A stretch of 64,000 nt of DNA, taken from positions 806,001-870,000 of the forward strand of contig NZ_JBHLTP010000003.1 in the NCBI RefSeq assembly GCF_042434395.1, read 5' to 3'. This document shows, piece after piece, positions 41,991 to 49,560 of this stretch (positions are counted from its first letter, which is position 1; each line of letters begins with the position of its first letter). The position numbers and the translations under genes are program-made. Below the pieces are notes generated by a model. That model had not been told where the DNA came from, made no database searches, and saw nothing but the letters and a program-made list of their open reading frames with translations. This stretch comes from Pontibacillus salicampi (GTDB lineage: Bacteria; Bacillota; Bacilli; Bacillales; BH030062).

Positions 41991-42485
41991 TTAGTTATTT
42001 TCTTGATAACGAGTTAGGCAGTCATCAATTAATTTATTAGCAGCTTCTACGCCTTCCCAAGCACCAATTTCAGTCTTCTTCCCTTGTAGGTCCTTGTAGG
42101 TCTTGAAGAAATGAGAAATTTCTTCAAGCTTGTGCTGAGGAATATCATCTAATGTGTGCACATCTTTAAAACGTGGGTCCTCTGTAGGAACAGCTAGAAG
42201 CTTTTGATCTTCCTCTCCATCATCAATCATGTTCAAGAATCCGATAACACGAGATTCAATAACGCAGCCTGGGAAAGTAGGGTTGGTTACAAGAACAAGT
42301 GCATCTAGAGGGTCATTATCTAGAGCTAGCGTGTTGTCAATATAGCCATACTCAGCAGGGTAGAATTGAGAAGAGAAAAGAACGCGGTCCAGTTTGAAGA
42401 CGCCTTGCTCTTTATCATATTCATATTTGTTTTGACTTCCAGTTGGAATTTCAATAAAAACATCAAGTACTTTATTTTCAGCCAT
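41991..42485 (-). CDS. ppa: Inorganic pyrophosphatase, family I
   Basis: This 164-aa soluble enzyme hydrolyses pyrophosphate to phosphate and so drives biosynthetic reactions. The family I signature D-N-D-P-L-D-A is present in ALDNDPLDALVLV near residues 54-66, and IEIPTGSQNKYEYDKE contains the Mg/PPi-binding residues. ATG 42485 is chosen since AAAGGAGG precedes it, not the upstream 42533. B. subtilis uses the unrelated family II PpaC. Monocistronic. Confidence 0.94.
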   Translation of the reverse strand: MAENKVLDVFIEIPTGSQNKYEYDKEQGVFKLDRVLFSSQFYPAEYGYIDNTLALDNDPLDALVLVTNPTFPGCVIESRVIGFLNMIDDGEEDQKLLAVPTEDPRFKDVHTLDDIPQHKLEEISHFFKTYKDLQGKKTEIGAWEGVEAANKLIDDCLTRYQENN

Positions 42486-42614
42486 GATGGTTCCTCCTTT
42501 GAATTCTAAATATGTATCAGGTTTCGACTTCATATTATATCAATATTTAGGTAGGAAGGAAAGTCCGATACGTGTTAAAATATTGTTATCGATGTAAAAC
42601 TGGGACTGGTGAAT

Positions 42615-43073
42615 ATGGACAAACAAGCTTTAATACAACAACTTTCTACTAAGATGAAGTTAGTTAGGGTGGAAAAAGGATATACACAAGATAGGATGGC
42701 TGCCATATTAGGTTTATCCAAAAAGACTCTTGTACAAATAGAAAAAGGTCGGATAGATGCTGGGTGGACGACGATTGTTGCTATGTGTGCTTTATTTCGA
42801 GATAGTGAAGTGATACAAAATAGTATCGGTGCCGATCCAATTGAAGTGTTAGAAACTATCGTGCATCAGCATGTAGATCGACCGAAGGAAAAAACACTCG
42901 GAGGAAAAGTATGGTGGCAGCACATTCAAACGGAAAAGGGATTTTCCATACAGCAAAATGTGTTAAGTCAGCATTATCGTATTATTGATGAAGCATATTA
43001 TCGTTATTTTAGCACCTTCGATTTACGCGAAGCAGAAGAGAAGATGAAGGAGCTAATTCAACAAACTAAATAA
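42615..43073 (+). CDS. Helix-turn-helix transcriptional regulator (XRE type)
   Basis: This 152-aa protein has an N-terminal Cro/C1-type HTH (VEKGYTQDRMAAILGLSKKTLVQIEKGR, about residues 18-45). The C-terminal 90 residues, with GKVWWQHIQTEKGFSIQQN and YYRYFSTFDLREAEEKM, match nothing I can name and probably form a dimer or ligand domain. ATG 42615 is used; GTG 42609 in frame is possible. The target is unknown. It is divergent from ppa and convergent with the ferredoxin gene. Confidence 0.72.
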   Translation: MDKQALIQQLSTKMKLVRVEKGYTQDRMAAILGLSKKTLVQIEKGRIDAGWTTIVAMCALFRDSEVIQNSIGADPIEVLETIVHQHVDRPKEKTLGGKVWWQHIQTEKGFSIQQNVLSQHYRIIDEAYYRYFSTFDLREAEEKMKELIQQTK

Positions 43074-43083
43074 GACCATATAA

Positions 43084-43109
43084 AATCCCTCCACCAAGGT
43101 GAAGGGATT
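43084..43109 (-). terminator. Terminator of fer
   Basis: A 12-bp stem with one mismatch (AATCCCTCCACC / GGTGAAGGGATT), followed on the minus strand by a short T-rich stretch; also serves the convergent HTH gene. Confidence 0.75.
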
Positions 43110-43126
43110 CATCTATGAGAATGGTT

Positions 43127-43375
43127 TTATTCGTGTTTTAATGGATCACCATTAAATGGCTCATCAGCCACTTTAATCGAATCCGTAGGACAACCTTCAA
43201 ATGCATCTTCTAAATCTTCATCTAGCTCATCTGGTACTTCAGCCGTACCCTGGTTGTCATCTAGAATTACATAAGCAATACCTTCATCATCATAATCATA
43301 GATATCTGGCGCTGCTGCTCCACACGCACCACAAGCGATGCATGTCTCTTTATCAACAATTGTATATTTAGCCAT
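43127..43375 (-). CDS. fer: [4Fe-4S] ferredoxin
   Basis: This 82-aa acidic electron carrier has one [4Fe-4S] cluster. The ligands are C12, C15 and C18 in ETCIACGACG, and C62 in FEGCPTD. The length and strong negative charge are those of B. subtilis Fer, which donates electrons to enzymes such as cytochrome P450s and the Des desaturase. AGGAGGG precedes ATG 43375. Divergent from ypbB as in B. subtilis. Confidence 0.95.
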   Translation of the reverse strand: MAKYTIVDKETCIACGACGAAAPDIYDYDDEGIAYVILDDNQGTAEVPDELDEDLEDAFEGCPTDSIKVADEPFNGDPLKHE

Positions 43376-43577
43376 GTCTCATACCCTCCTAAAAAAATTG
43401 AGTCTAAAATGGACTTTTTCTATATCATATATAAGTATCCTGAGTTGGAAACATTCGCCTCATTACTTATTGTAAAGCTACTTTCTTAACATTTCAACAA
43501 CAAATCATGCTGAAATCCCACTAGGGAGAGCTTTAACTACCTAGTCTTATCATTGTCCGAAAGAGGTGATTATAGCC

Positions 43578-44627
43578 ATGTTTCATTTGTTAATTCTTCA
43601 CTGTATTAAGCAAATAAAAGGCGAACGAAGCCTATCAGCCATACATCATACATTAACAGGCAAGAAATCATCCCAAACATTCCAGGATATGCAGGCATAT
43701 GACATTGCTTTTGCTTTCGGAAGCTACAGAAGTCTGCATCGAGATCAACTGGAACAGGAAGTACGTGCATTAGCACAGGATGATTTAATTCAAATACATA
43801 ACCGAAATCTCCACTTAACAATGAAGGGAGAAGAATACCTTGCAGCAAATTGGGATCAATATCCATTCTCCTGGCTTGGTGGTATTCATTACCACTACAT
43901 GGAGCAAGTATATTGGTCAAGACTTCTCCTGTTTGTTCAGACTGCTTCTCATATGGTAGCATCTCAACACAACTTTATACCAGTTGAGGAGAAACAAGAC
44001 ATTCTGGAATGGGTGAAAAAGAAATATAAAGAAACCATGCCTGATTTACGTCATTATATGCAGCAATTGTATGAAGAATTACATACGATATTAGCTGACA
44101 TGCCGGAATACCTAGCAGAGCTCGTTGTGTACCGCATGAGCGGTCTTCATCGATTTGGGTTAAGCAAAGCTCAGTTAGCAGCGAAATTTCAATGCTCGAT
44201 ACATGATATTAGTTTGTTGTTAACTGCTGTTATTCATTATCAATTGGAACACATACTACATAAAGCAGCTCCCTATCCGGTATTGTACTCTTTCTGTATC
44301 GATATCCAAAAGCAAATACCGTTAACCCAATCTGCTAGAAAGACAAGAGAATGGCTTCAAAAAGGCCAGCCTCTGGAGCGAATCGCACAAATCCGTAACT
44401 TAAAACAAAGCACGATACAGGATCACGTTATAGAAATCGCTATACAGGATCCTGGTTTTTCAGTGGAAGGATTTGTCCCAAAAAACGCTGCACATGACAT
44501 TTCCCATAAAGCTGACGAATTAAACACTAACAGATTAAAGATTATCAAAGAAGCATTGGATGATCAGTATTCGTACTTTCAAATTCGGTTAGTGCTAGCA
44601 GCTTTTCAAAAGGAGACTTTTACATGA
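43578..44627 (+). CDS. ypbB: YpbB family HTH protein
   Basis: This 349-aa protein is the YpbB partner conserved before recS. The N-terminal half is helical, with a winged-helix-like NRNLHLTMKGEEYL near residue 75. The C-terminal end has a helicase-associated helix-turn-helix (ARKTREWLQKGQPLERIAQIRNLKQSTIQDHVIEIA near residues 250-290), a domain also found at the C-terminus of RecQ helicases. That domain, missing from RecS itself, suggests YpbB supplies it in trans. ATG 43578 is 8 bases after AAGAGGTGA. It overlaps recS by 4 bases (ATGA). Confidence 0.86.
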   Translation: MFHLLILHCIKQIKGERSLSAIHHTLTGKKSSQTFQDMQAYDIAFAFGSYRSLHRDQLEQEVRALAQDDLIQIHNRNLHLTMKGEEYLAANWDQYPFSWLGGIHYHYMEQVYWSRLLLFVQTASHMVASQHNFIPVEEKQDILEWVKKKYKETMPDLRHYMQQLYEELHTILADMPEYLAELVVYRMSGLHRFGLSKAQLAAKFQCSIHDISLLLTAVIHYQLEHILHKAAPYPVLYSFCIDIQKQIPLTQSARKTREWLQKGQPLERIAQIRNLKQSTIQDHVIEIAIQDPGFSVEGFVPKNAAHDISHKADELNTNRLKIIKEALDDQYSYFQIRLVLAAFQKETFT

Positions 44628-46171
44628 TTAACGTTCCATTAGAAGATAATCTGAAGAAATATTTCGGATTTGATTCCTTTCGGGAGGGGCAAAAGGAAAT
44701 TATAGAAGATGTTTTGAAAGGGGAGGATGTCATAGGGATTCTGCCAACTGGTACCGGTAAATCCTTATGCTATCAATATCCGGCGGCAGTGATGGATGGG
44801 ACGGTACTTATTGTCTCCCCGTTAATTTCCTTAATGGTCGATCAAGTGAAGCAACTAAAGCAGCAAGGATTTAAGCGTGTGGCTGCCATCAATAGCTTCT
44901 TGGATCGTAGCCAGAAGAAAAAGGTGTATGATCATTTAGAATCGTATCAGCTTATTTATTGCTCTCCAGAAATGCTGCAGAACGAGATATTTATTCACGA
45001 GCTTAAACAGCGCGTAACCATAAGTTTATTTGTAGTGGATGAAGCTCATTGTATATCACAATGGGGGCATGAGTTTCGAACGGATTACTTAAAGCTGCAT
45101 GAGGCAATTACAGCGTTAGATAATCCCACCTTATTAGCACTCAGCGCTACAGCACCCTTTCACGTCCAAGAAGATATTAGTCAACAGCTTGGTCGTCCGC
45201 ACATGAAGAAGCGCATCTATCCGATGGACCGAGAGAACATTGCTTTTACAATAGAGCATGTTGCAAATATGGATGAGAAACTAAATAGAATACAATCCGT
45301 CTTAACGACACATCCCGTCCCAACCATGATTTATTTTTCTAGCCGGCAGTGGTCGGAGAAGGCGGCCTTTACTTTGTCTCAAGCCTTGCCTCATCTTAGG
45401 ATTGCTTATTATCATGGAGGGATGGAGCAAATGGATCGATTGCTAATACAACAGCAATTTATGAATGATCAATTAGACGTCATTTGCTGTACAAGTGCAT
45501 TTGGAATGGGAGTGAATAAGTCGAATATCCGATTGGTGATTCATGCCCATCTGCCATCCCAAGTAGAATCGTTTCTTCAGGAAATTGGACGAGCCGGGAG
45601 AGATGGTGAACAAAGTGTAAGTTTAACCTTTTATGCTCCTGGGGATAGTGAAATTCCTAAGACATTTATACGTTCTGAGCTGCCTGAAGACAGAACGGTC
45701 TTTCAAGTAATCCAGTCCTTACACAGGATGGCTCTCCATGAAAGTGAGATTATGCCAAGCGATGTCGAAATGGAAGGGAAATTGGAAATTAGCGAGGTCC
45801 AATGGAGATTTTTGCGATTTCAACTAGAAAAGCATGGTATGATACAAGAAAATAGAATTGTGGTAAATGAGGAAAAGATGAAGCATAGCTATGATTCCAT
45901 TATTTCGTTTATCCAAGAGCGTACGCTTGTGAAGGAGAAAAAGCTCCAATCTTTACTACATTGGCTTCATCAGCATGATTGCCTTCGAAAGGAGATTTAC
46001 TCCAGCTTCCAATCATCCTTAAAGGAACCAACTGGATTTTGCTGTGATCGCTGTGATTTTACGTTTTCCGCATGGGATATAAACTCACTAATGAAGGCTC
46101 ATCGACCAACTGATTGGATAACGGAGCTTAGGATGATATTCAGGCAAGGAGACGATTATGAAATGGAATAA
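44624..46171 (+). CDS. recS: RecQ-type ATP-dependent DNA helicase RecS
   Basis: This 515-aa 3'-5' helicase of the short RecQ type acts in repair and recombination. Walker A is PTGTGKS at 41-47, the DEAH box D139-H142 stands before CISQWGHEFR, and motif VI is QEIGRAGRDG near 321-330. A four-Cys zinc-binding remnant ends in GFCCDRCDF near 469. The HRDC domain of full RecQ is absent. B. subtilis RecS (YpbC) has the same layout and neighbours. It overlaps ypbB by 4 and ypbD by 14 bases. Confidence 0.93.
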   Translation: MINVPLEDNLKKYFGFDSFREGQKEIIEDVLKGEDVIGILPTGTGKSLCYQYPAAVMDGTVLIVSPLISLMVDQVKQLKQQGFKRVAAINSFLDRSQKKKVYDHLESYQLIYCSPEMLQNEIFIHELKQRVTISLFVVDEAHCISQWGHEFRTDYLKLHEAITALDNPTLLALSATAPFHVQEDISQQLGRPHMKKRIYPMDRENIAFTIEHVANMDEKLNRIQSVLTTHPVPTMIYFSSRQWSEKAAFTLSQALPHLRIAYYHGGMEQMDRLLIQQQFMNDQLDVICCTSAFGMGVNKSNIRLVIHAHLPSQVESFLQEIGRAGRDGEQSVSLTFYAPGDSEIPKTFIRSELPEDRTVFQVIQSLHRMALHESEIMPSDVEMEGKLEISEVQWRFLRFQLEKHGMIQENRIVVNEEKMKHSYDSIISFIQERTLVKEKKLQSLLHWLHQHDCLRKEIYSSFQSSLKEPTGFCCDRCDFTFSAWDINSLMKAHRPTDWITELRMIFRQGDDYEME

Positions 46172-46739
46172 GCAAGCTGAGCTGATTAAACAATTAAGTG
46201 ATAGACAACTGGTATCACAAGTATATGCTACCCAAGCCTTACTATTTAGCATCGCCTTAGGTGCTATGTGGGTGCTGTTTGACTCTTTTACAGATGTTCA
46301 AGCCTTGTTTGTTTGGAACGTTTCTACTGTCATCCAATTCGGGGTATCTGCAGCTGTATTCATCCTTTTGGTTGATATAATATTAATGAAAGTTCTACCG
46401 AAAAGCTATTATGATGATGGTGGGATTAACGAGAGAGTATTTCGATCCATATCCATTCCGGAGATTGCTATCATTGCATTTGTAGTTGCTTTTTCGGAGG
46501 AGCTGTTATTCAGAGGTGTGCTTCATACGGAGTTTGGATATGTATTGGCGAGCGTTGCTTTTGCGCTTATGCATATTCGCTATCTTACTAAGCCTGTCCT
46601 GCTAGTCTCCGTTCTCCTTATTAGTTTTTATCTAGGGTTAATGTATGAATGGACAGGGGAATTATGGGTTACTATTGTAGCGCATTTTTTAATCGACTTA
46701 GTCTTAGGTCTTATGATTCGATTGAAATGGATGAGGTGA
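46158..46739 (+). CDS. ypbD: CPBP family intramembrane metalloprotease (YpbD)
   Basis: This 193-aa membrane protein has six or so hydrophobic segments and the CPBP/Abi motifs: SEELLFRGVLH (EExxxR, near residue 114), ALMHIRY (His, near 136) and AHFLID (His, near 177). The family is related to Rce1 prenyl proteases; in bacteria it covers bacteriocin self-protection and unknown roles. No substrate is clear. It overlaps recS by 14 bases. Confidence 0.87.
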   Translation: MKWNKQAELIKQLSDRQLVSQVYATQALLFSIALGAMWVLFDSFTDVQALFVWNVSTVIQFGVSAAVFILLVDIILMKVLPKSYYDDGGINERVFRSISIPEIAIIAFVVAFSEELLFRGVLHTEFGYVLASVAFALMHIRYLTKPVLLVSVLLISFYLGLMYEWTGELWVTIVAHFLIDLVLGLMIRLKWMR

Positions 46740-46743
46740 AATA

Positions 46744-47100
46744 ATGACAGAAAGATACTTGAAGGACCAAGCTAATGCTTTAAGGGACAGGACAAATGGT
46801 GAACAGCTGGAGGAGGCATCTTCTAACCCCGAATTCGAAGCGGAGGAGGTGGATGTTCTCGATTTGCCGCCAAGAAGTAAAGTGCATACTGGGAAAACCA
46901 ATCAGAAGAATAAGCTAACCGTTAGCAAAGTGCTGCTTATTGTATTTCTTTTACTACTGATTCTCATTCCACTTTATATTTTCTATATGAAGGACGCTTT
47001 ACTTACGAATATGTATAGCAATCTTAATACTGTTACGGAACAAGCCGCCCATGAACAAACAGAAAATAACCATTTTGTCCTCCAGAATAAACAACGCTAA
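46744..47100 (+). CDS. Short YpbE-like membrane protein lacking LysM
   Basis: This 118-aa protein has a charged acidic head (residues 1-60), one transmembrane helix (about 62-82) and a short outer tail. YpbE of B. subtilis, at the same position after ypbD, is about twice as long and ends in a LysM domain. Here the protein stops before any LysM repeat, and the sequence to the next terminator holds no lost frame that I can see. It may be a divergent or truncated ypbE. AGGTGA lies before the ATG. Confidence 0.6.
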   Translation: MTERYLKDQANALRDRTNGEQLEEASSNPEFEAEEVDVLDLPPRSKVHTGKTNQKNKLTVSKVLLIVFLLLLILIPLYIFYMKDALLTNMYSNLNTVTEQAAHEQTENNHFVLQNKQR

Positions 47101-47106
47101 CGTAGC

Positions 47107-47126
47107 TGCCCCTATTAAGGAGGGGC
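47107..47126 (+). terminator. Hairpin after the YpbE-like gene
   Basis: GCCCCT / AGGGGC short stem with a loop of ATTAAGG type. There is no T run, so it is a weak terminator on its own. Confidence 0.4.
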
Positions 47127-47153
47127 ATGAAATGAACGTTATATAGAAGAAAT

Positions 47154-47190
47154 AAGACCCACATTAGCAGAGAGAGATGTGGGTCTTGTT
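47154..47190. terminator. Bidirectional terminator before cotJC
   Basis: Perfect 11-bp stem AAGACCCACAT / ATGTGGGTCTT between the convergent YpbE-like gene and the cotJ operon. Confidence 0.85.
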
Positions 47191-47194
47191 GACA

Positions 47195-47764
47195 TTAAAA
47201 ATATAACTGTCGGTCACGCTCCTCCTTTAAAATTTCTACAGCTTCTCTAAAGCGCTGAGAGTGAATAATCTCTCTTTCTCGCAAATATTTCAGACCATCA
47301 TTTAAATCAGGATCATCAGAAAGATTTATTATCCACTGGTACGTAGCTCGTGCTTTTTCTTCTGCTGCTATATCTTCATACAAATCTGCTATAGGGTCTC
47401 CTTTGGCTGCTATATAAGTTGCCGTCCATGCTCCACCAGCTGCATTTTCATAATACAGCGCTTTTTCATGATTGGAATAATGGGCTCCCAAACCAGCTGC
47501 ATCCATTTGTTCTGGAGTAGCGTCTTTCGTTAATTTATATACCATTGTTGCAATCATTTCTAAATGTGCAAACTCCTCCGTTCCGATATCCGTGAGCAGA
47601 CCAACTACCTTATCAGGTATAGAATATCGTTGATTCAGATAACGGAGAGCTGCGGAAAGCTCTCCGTCTGCGCCGCCATACTGCTCAATTAAGAATTTGG
47701 CTAAGTGGGGACTGCACGTACTTACACGAACAGGGTATTGGAGCTTTTTTTCGTAGTACCACAT
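47195..47764 (-). CDS. cotJC: Spore coat protein CotJC (manganese-catalase-like)
   Basis: This 189-aa protein belongs to the manganese catalase ferritin-like family. Metal-binding helices carry EEFAHLEMIATM near residue 65 and AAEEKARATYQWI near 140, with REIIHSQRFREAVE at the end. CotJC is the major CotJ coat component and may detoxify peroxide in the spore coat. It starts MWYYEKKLQYP as usual. It is the last gene of the cotJABC operon, 21 bases after cotJB. Confidence 0.95.
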   Translation of the reverse strand: MWYYEKKLQYPVRVSTCSPHLAKFLIEQYGGADGELSAALRYLNQRYSIPDKVVGLLTDIGTEEFAHLEMIATMVYKLTKDATPEQMDAAGLGAHYSNHEKALYYENAAGGAWTATYIAAKGDPIADLYEDIAAEEKARATYQWIINLSDDPDLNDGLKYLREREIIHSQRFREAVEILKEERDRQLYF

Positions 47765-47785
47765 GGTTGTTCACCCTCTCCCTTT

Positions 47786-48055
47786 CTATACCTGCCATGG
47801 CCAAGGGGCGTCTCCCCAATTCCATGGGTAGCCGGAATAGCTCTCTCCATATTGTCGCAGGGGCCCGTAGCTTTTTTCGTACTGTTTCTTAAGTAGCTTA
47901 CTTTGTTTTGCGCATTCATTAAACTGTTGAATAGCTATATAATCATTTGGGTGAGTATCGAGATATAAAGTTAATTCTACTAACACGAAATCAATTGCTT
48001 GAATATTCTCTAGCAGCTCATAAAATTCTTTAGGCATCTGTTTATCCATGTTCAT
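47786..48055 (-). CDS. cotJB: Spore coat protein CotJB
   Basis: This 89-aa protein helps assemble CotJC into the coat. The conserved helical body (FYELLENIQAIDFVLVELTLYLDTHPNDYIA...) is followed by a Gly/Tyr/Pro/Trp-rich tail (PWNWGDAPWPWQV). It overlaps cotJA by 14 bases at its start. The start at 48055 has an AGGAGC upstream. Confidence 0.92.
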   Translation of the reverse strand: MNMDKQMPKEFYELLENIQAIDFVLVELTLYLDTHPNDYIAIQQFNECAKQSKLLKKQYEKSYGPLRQYGESYSGYPWNWGDAPWPWQV

Positions 48056-48257
48056 CGCTCCTGCTTGGATAGGGACTAAAGAATGCTGGCCATAACGTGC
48101 CGCAATACAGTGCTTGTTTTGGTGGATATTGTTCTAGATTAGGAGGCTGATATCCGATATAAAGGTTAGGTGGCGTTTGATAGGTTTTCACTCTCATTGG
48201 GGGACAGGGATCAAAAGGACTTATATAAGGATAATATTGCTTTACTTGTGTAAACAA
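48042..48257 (-). CDS. cotJA: Spore coat protein CotJA
   Basis: This 71-aa proline- and tyrosine-rich protein is the first of the cotJABC operon. The family core YIGYQPPNLEQYPPKQALYCGTLWPAFFSPY is complete. The start is TTG 48257 behind a strong GGAGGAG; no ATG precedes in frame. It overlaps cotJB. A sigma-E-like promoter lies about 45 bases upstream in the divergent region. Confidence 0.92.
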   Translation of the reverse strand: MFTQVKQYYPYISPFDPCPPMRVKTYQTPPNLYIGYQPPNLEQYPPKQALYCGTLWPAFFSPYPSRSDEHG

Positions 48258-48299
48258 GCATTCTCCTCCTTTCTACATTAGACAATAGGCTTCACTTCC

Positions 48300-48328
48300 A
48301 CTTTATGGGTGTGGAACATGTCCTATTC
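48300..48328 (-). promoter_or_regulatory. Sigma-E promoter candidate for cotJABC
   Basis: On the minus strand GAATAGG (48328-48322), 14 bases, CATAAAGT (48307-48300): 5 of 7 and 6 of 8 sigma-E consensus matches with correct spacing. cotJ is sigma-E dependent in B. subtilis. Confidence 0.4.
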
Positions 48329-48447
48329 TCACAAAATATAAAGGGATTTATAGAACCATGTCGAATATAATAATTAAGGTACAGTGAAGATAATGATAAG
48401 AAGACAAAACGGCTAGTCAAAAAAGAACACATAATGAGGTGAAGCAG

Positions 48448-49080
48448 ATGTTTGTCAAAGGGATTATGAAACCAATGCATCAATGCTGGATTGCGGAAGC
48501 TAGTACTCCTTTACACGAAGTGTTACATACACTTGATGAGCATGACATTGAGGGGATGCCTGTTTTGGAAGCAGGTACATTTCTGGGGATGATTTCCAGG
48601 CAGGTTATTTATCAAACGTATTTTACTTCAAATCAAGAAAAGGATATATTTTTGCAACAGACCCTGGCTGGTGATCTTGTTTCCCATCAGGACTATTATG
48701 TCACCGAAGAGGATGTCTTTGAGAGGACACTGACAACCTTTAAGGGGTTTCCTATCGTCGCGGTATTAGACGATGGGCGCCGATTCTTGGGCATTGTAAC
48801 GAGGTTCGACGTTATCGAACAATTTGAAAGTGCTTTTGGTACGAAGCGAAGCGGTGTCAGGATTGCATTTACTTCTGAGGAATCGGAGGGAAGGATTGCC
48901 CGCTTAGCGGAAATCCTTAAACAGTTTCATGAGAACGTTATATCACTGGCAACGTTCGATGAAACAGATAAATTGGCAAGAAGGATTGTTATGAAAATAG
49001 AGAAGACACCAAATATAGATAAGCTGGTAAAAAAACTAGAAAAATCAGGCTTTCGTGTCCTAGACGTAAAAGAGGACTAG
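48448..49080 (+). CDS. CBS-domain protein
   Basis: This 210-aa protein has a pair of CBS repeats (about residues 8-60 and 75-125: IEGMPVLEAGTFLGMIS and FKGFPIVAVLDDGRRFLGIVTRFDVI) followed by an ACT-like C-terminal domain (VRIAFTSEE...VISLATFDE, about 140-208). This resembles AcuB-type proteins that sense adenosine nucleotides. No enzyme domain is attached. ATG 48448 is set by GAGGTGA. A hairpin after its stop both ends this gene and covers the next gene's ribosome site. The ligand and partner are unknown. Confidence 0.78.
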   Translation: MFVKGIMKPMHQCWIAEASTPLHEVLHTLDEHDIEGMPVLEAGTFLGMISRQVIYQTYFTSNQEKDIFLQQTLAGDLVSHQDYYVTEEDVFERTLTTFKGFPIVAVLDDGRRFLGIVTRFDVIEQFESAFGTKRSGVRIAFTSEESEGRIARLAEILKQFHENVISLATFDETDKLARRIVMKIEKTPNIDKLVKKLEKSGFRVLDVKED

Positions 49081-49092
49081 TAGGGCATGGGG

Positions 49093-49130
49093 ACCTCCTA
49101 AGGAACATAAAAATGTTCTAAGGAGGTTTT
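49093..49130 (+). terminator. Long hairpin that includes the next gene's ribosome site
   Basis: ACCTCCTAAGGAACAT (49093-49108) pairs, with one bulge, with ATGTTCTAAGGAGGT (49113-49127), followed by TTTT. The right arm contains AAGGAGG, the ribosome site of the gene at 49134. Confidence 0.75.
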
Positions 49131-49133
49131 TCC

Positions 49134-49481
49134 ATGTTTAAAAGATGTCTGATACCGGGGGCTGTAGGGTTTATTGGTTGTTTTTTCTCGATTTATTGGC
49201 TGCCTTTTGCCCGTGTGCCTCTAACATTAGAAGCATTACTTCAAACCATTTTATTTCCCGTCGATTTTCTGTTGGGTGGGATTGCTTTTCTAATTGGTAT
49301 TTGGGCACATTCCATCGTGGTTTTCCATTGGTGGCATACAAGGAAGATGCCTGCTTTTAAACACGTATTATTTGGGGGAATACTATGTATGCCTGGCAGT
49401 TTAGCTGTTTTTTCTATTAAAATGACAATAGGCTTTTATACCTTTGTATTTATGCTAAGTTTTCTCCACCGAAGAACTTAA
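49134..49481 (+). CDS. Small membrane protein of unknown function
   Basis: I do not recognise this 115-aa protein. It has three to four hydrophobic segments (about residues 6-24, 33-62 with HSIVVFHWWHTRK at the end, 74-92 and 96-110). The central His/Trp cluster (HSIVVFHWWH) could bind metal or heme, but this is only a suggestion. Its ribosome site AAGGAGG is enclosed in the hairpin at 49093-49130. It stands between the CBS gene and the cobalamin-binding regulator and may be controlled by, or function with, one of them. Confidence 0.6.
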   Translation: MFKRCLIPGAVGFIGCFFSIYWLPFARVPLTLEALLQTILFPVDFLLGGIAFLIGIWAHSIVVFHWWHTRKMPAFKHVLFGGILCMPGSLAVFSIKMTIGFYTFVFMLSFLHRRT

Positions 49482-49500
49482 CCAAAAGTTATAAAAAACC

Positions 49501-49529
49501 TATACATAATTTAGACGAAGCGGTATAAT
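49501..49529 (+). promoter_or_regulatory. Promoter of the CarH-like regulator
   Basis: TATACA (49501-49506), 17 bases, TATAAT (49524-49529). The weak -35 and TAGAC direct repeats at 49512-49516 and 49529-49533 overlapping the -10 would suit autorepression. Confidence 0.45.
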
Positions 49530-49560
49530 AGACAAAAAAGTTAGTCGTGGAGGAAACAGT

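Noticed and set aside
47722..47919. 65-aa minus-strand frame within cotJB/cotJC
   Set aside because: Out-of-frame overlap with two identified coat genes.
48292..48483. 63-aa minus-strand frame over the cotJ/CBS divergent region
   Set aside because: It covers two promoters and the CBS start, has no ribosome site and no protein-like pattern.
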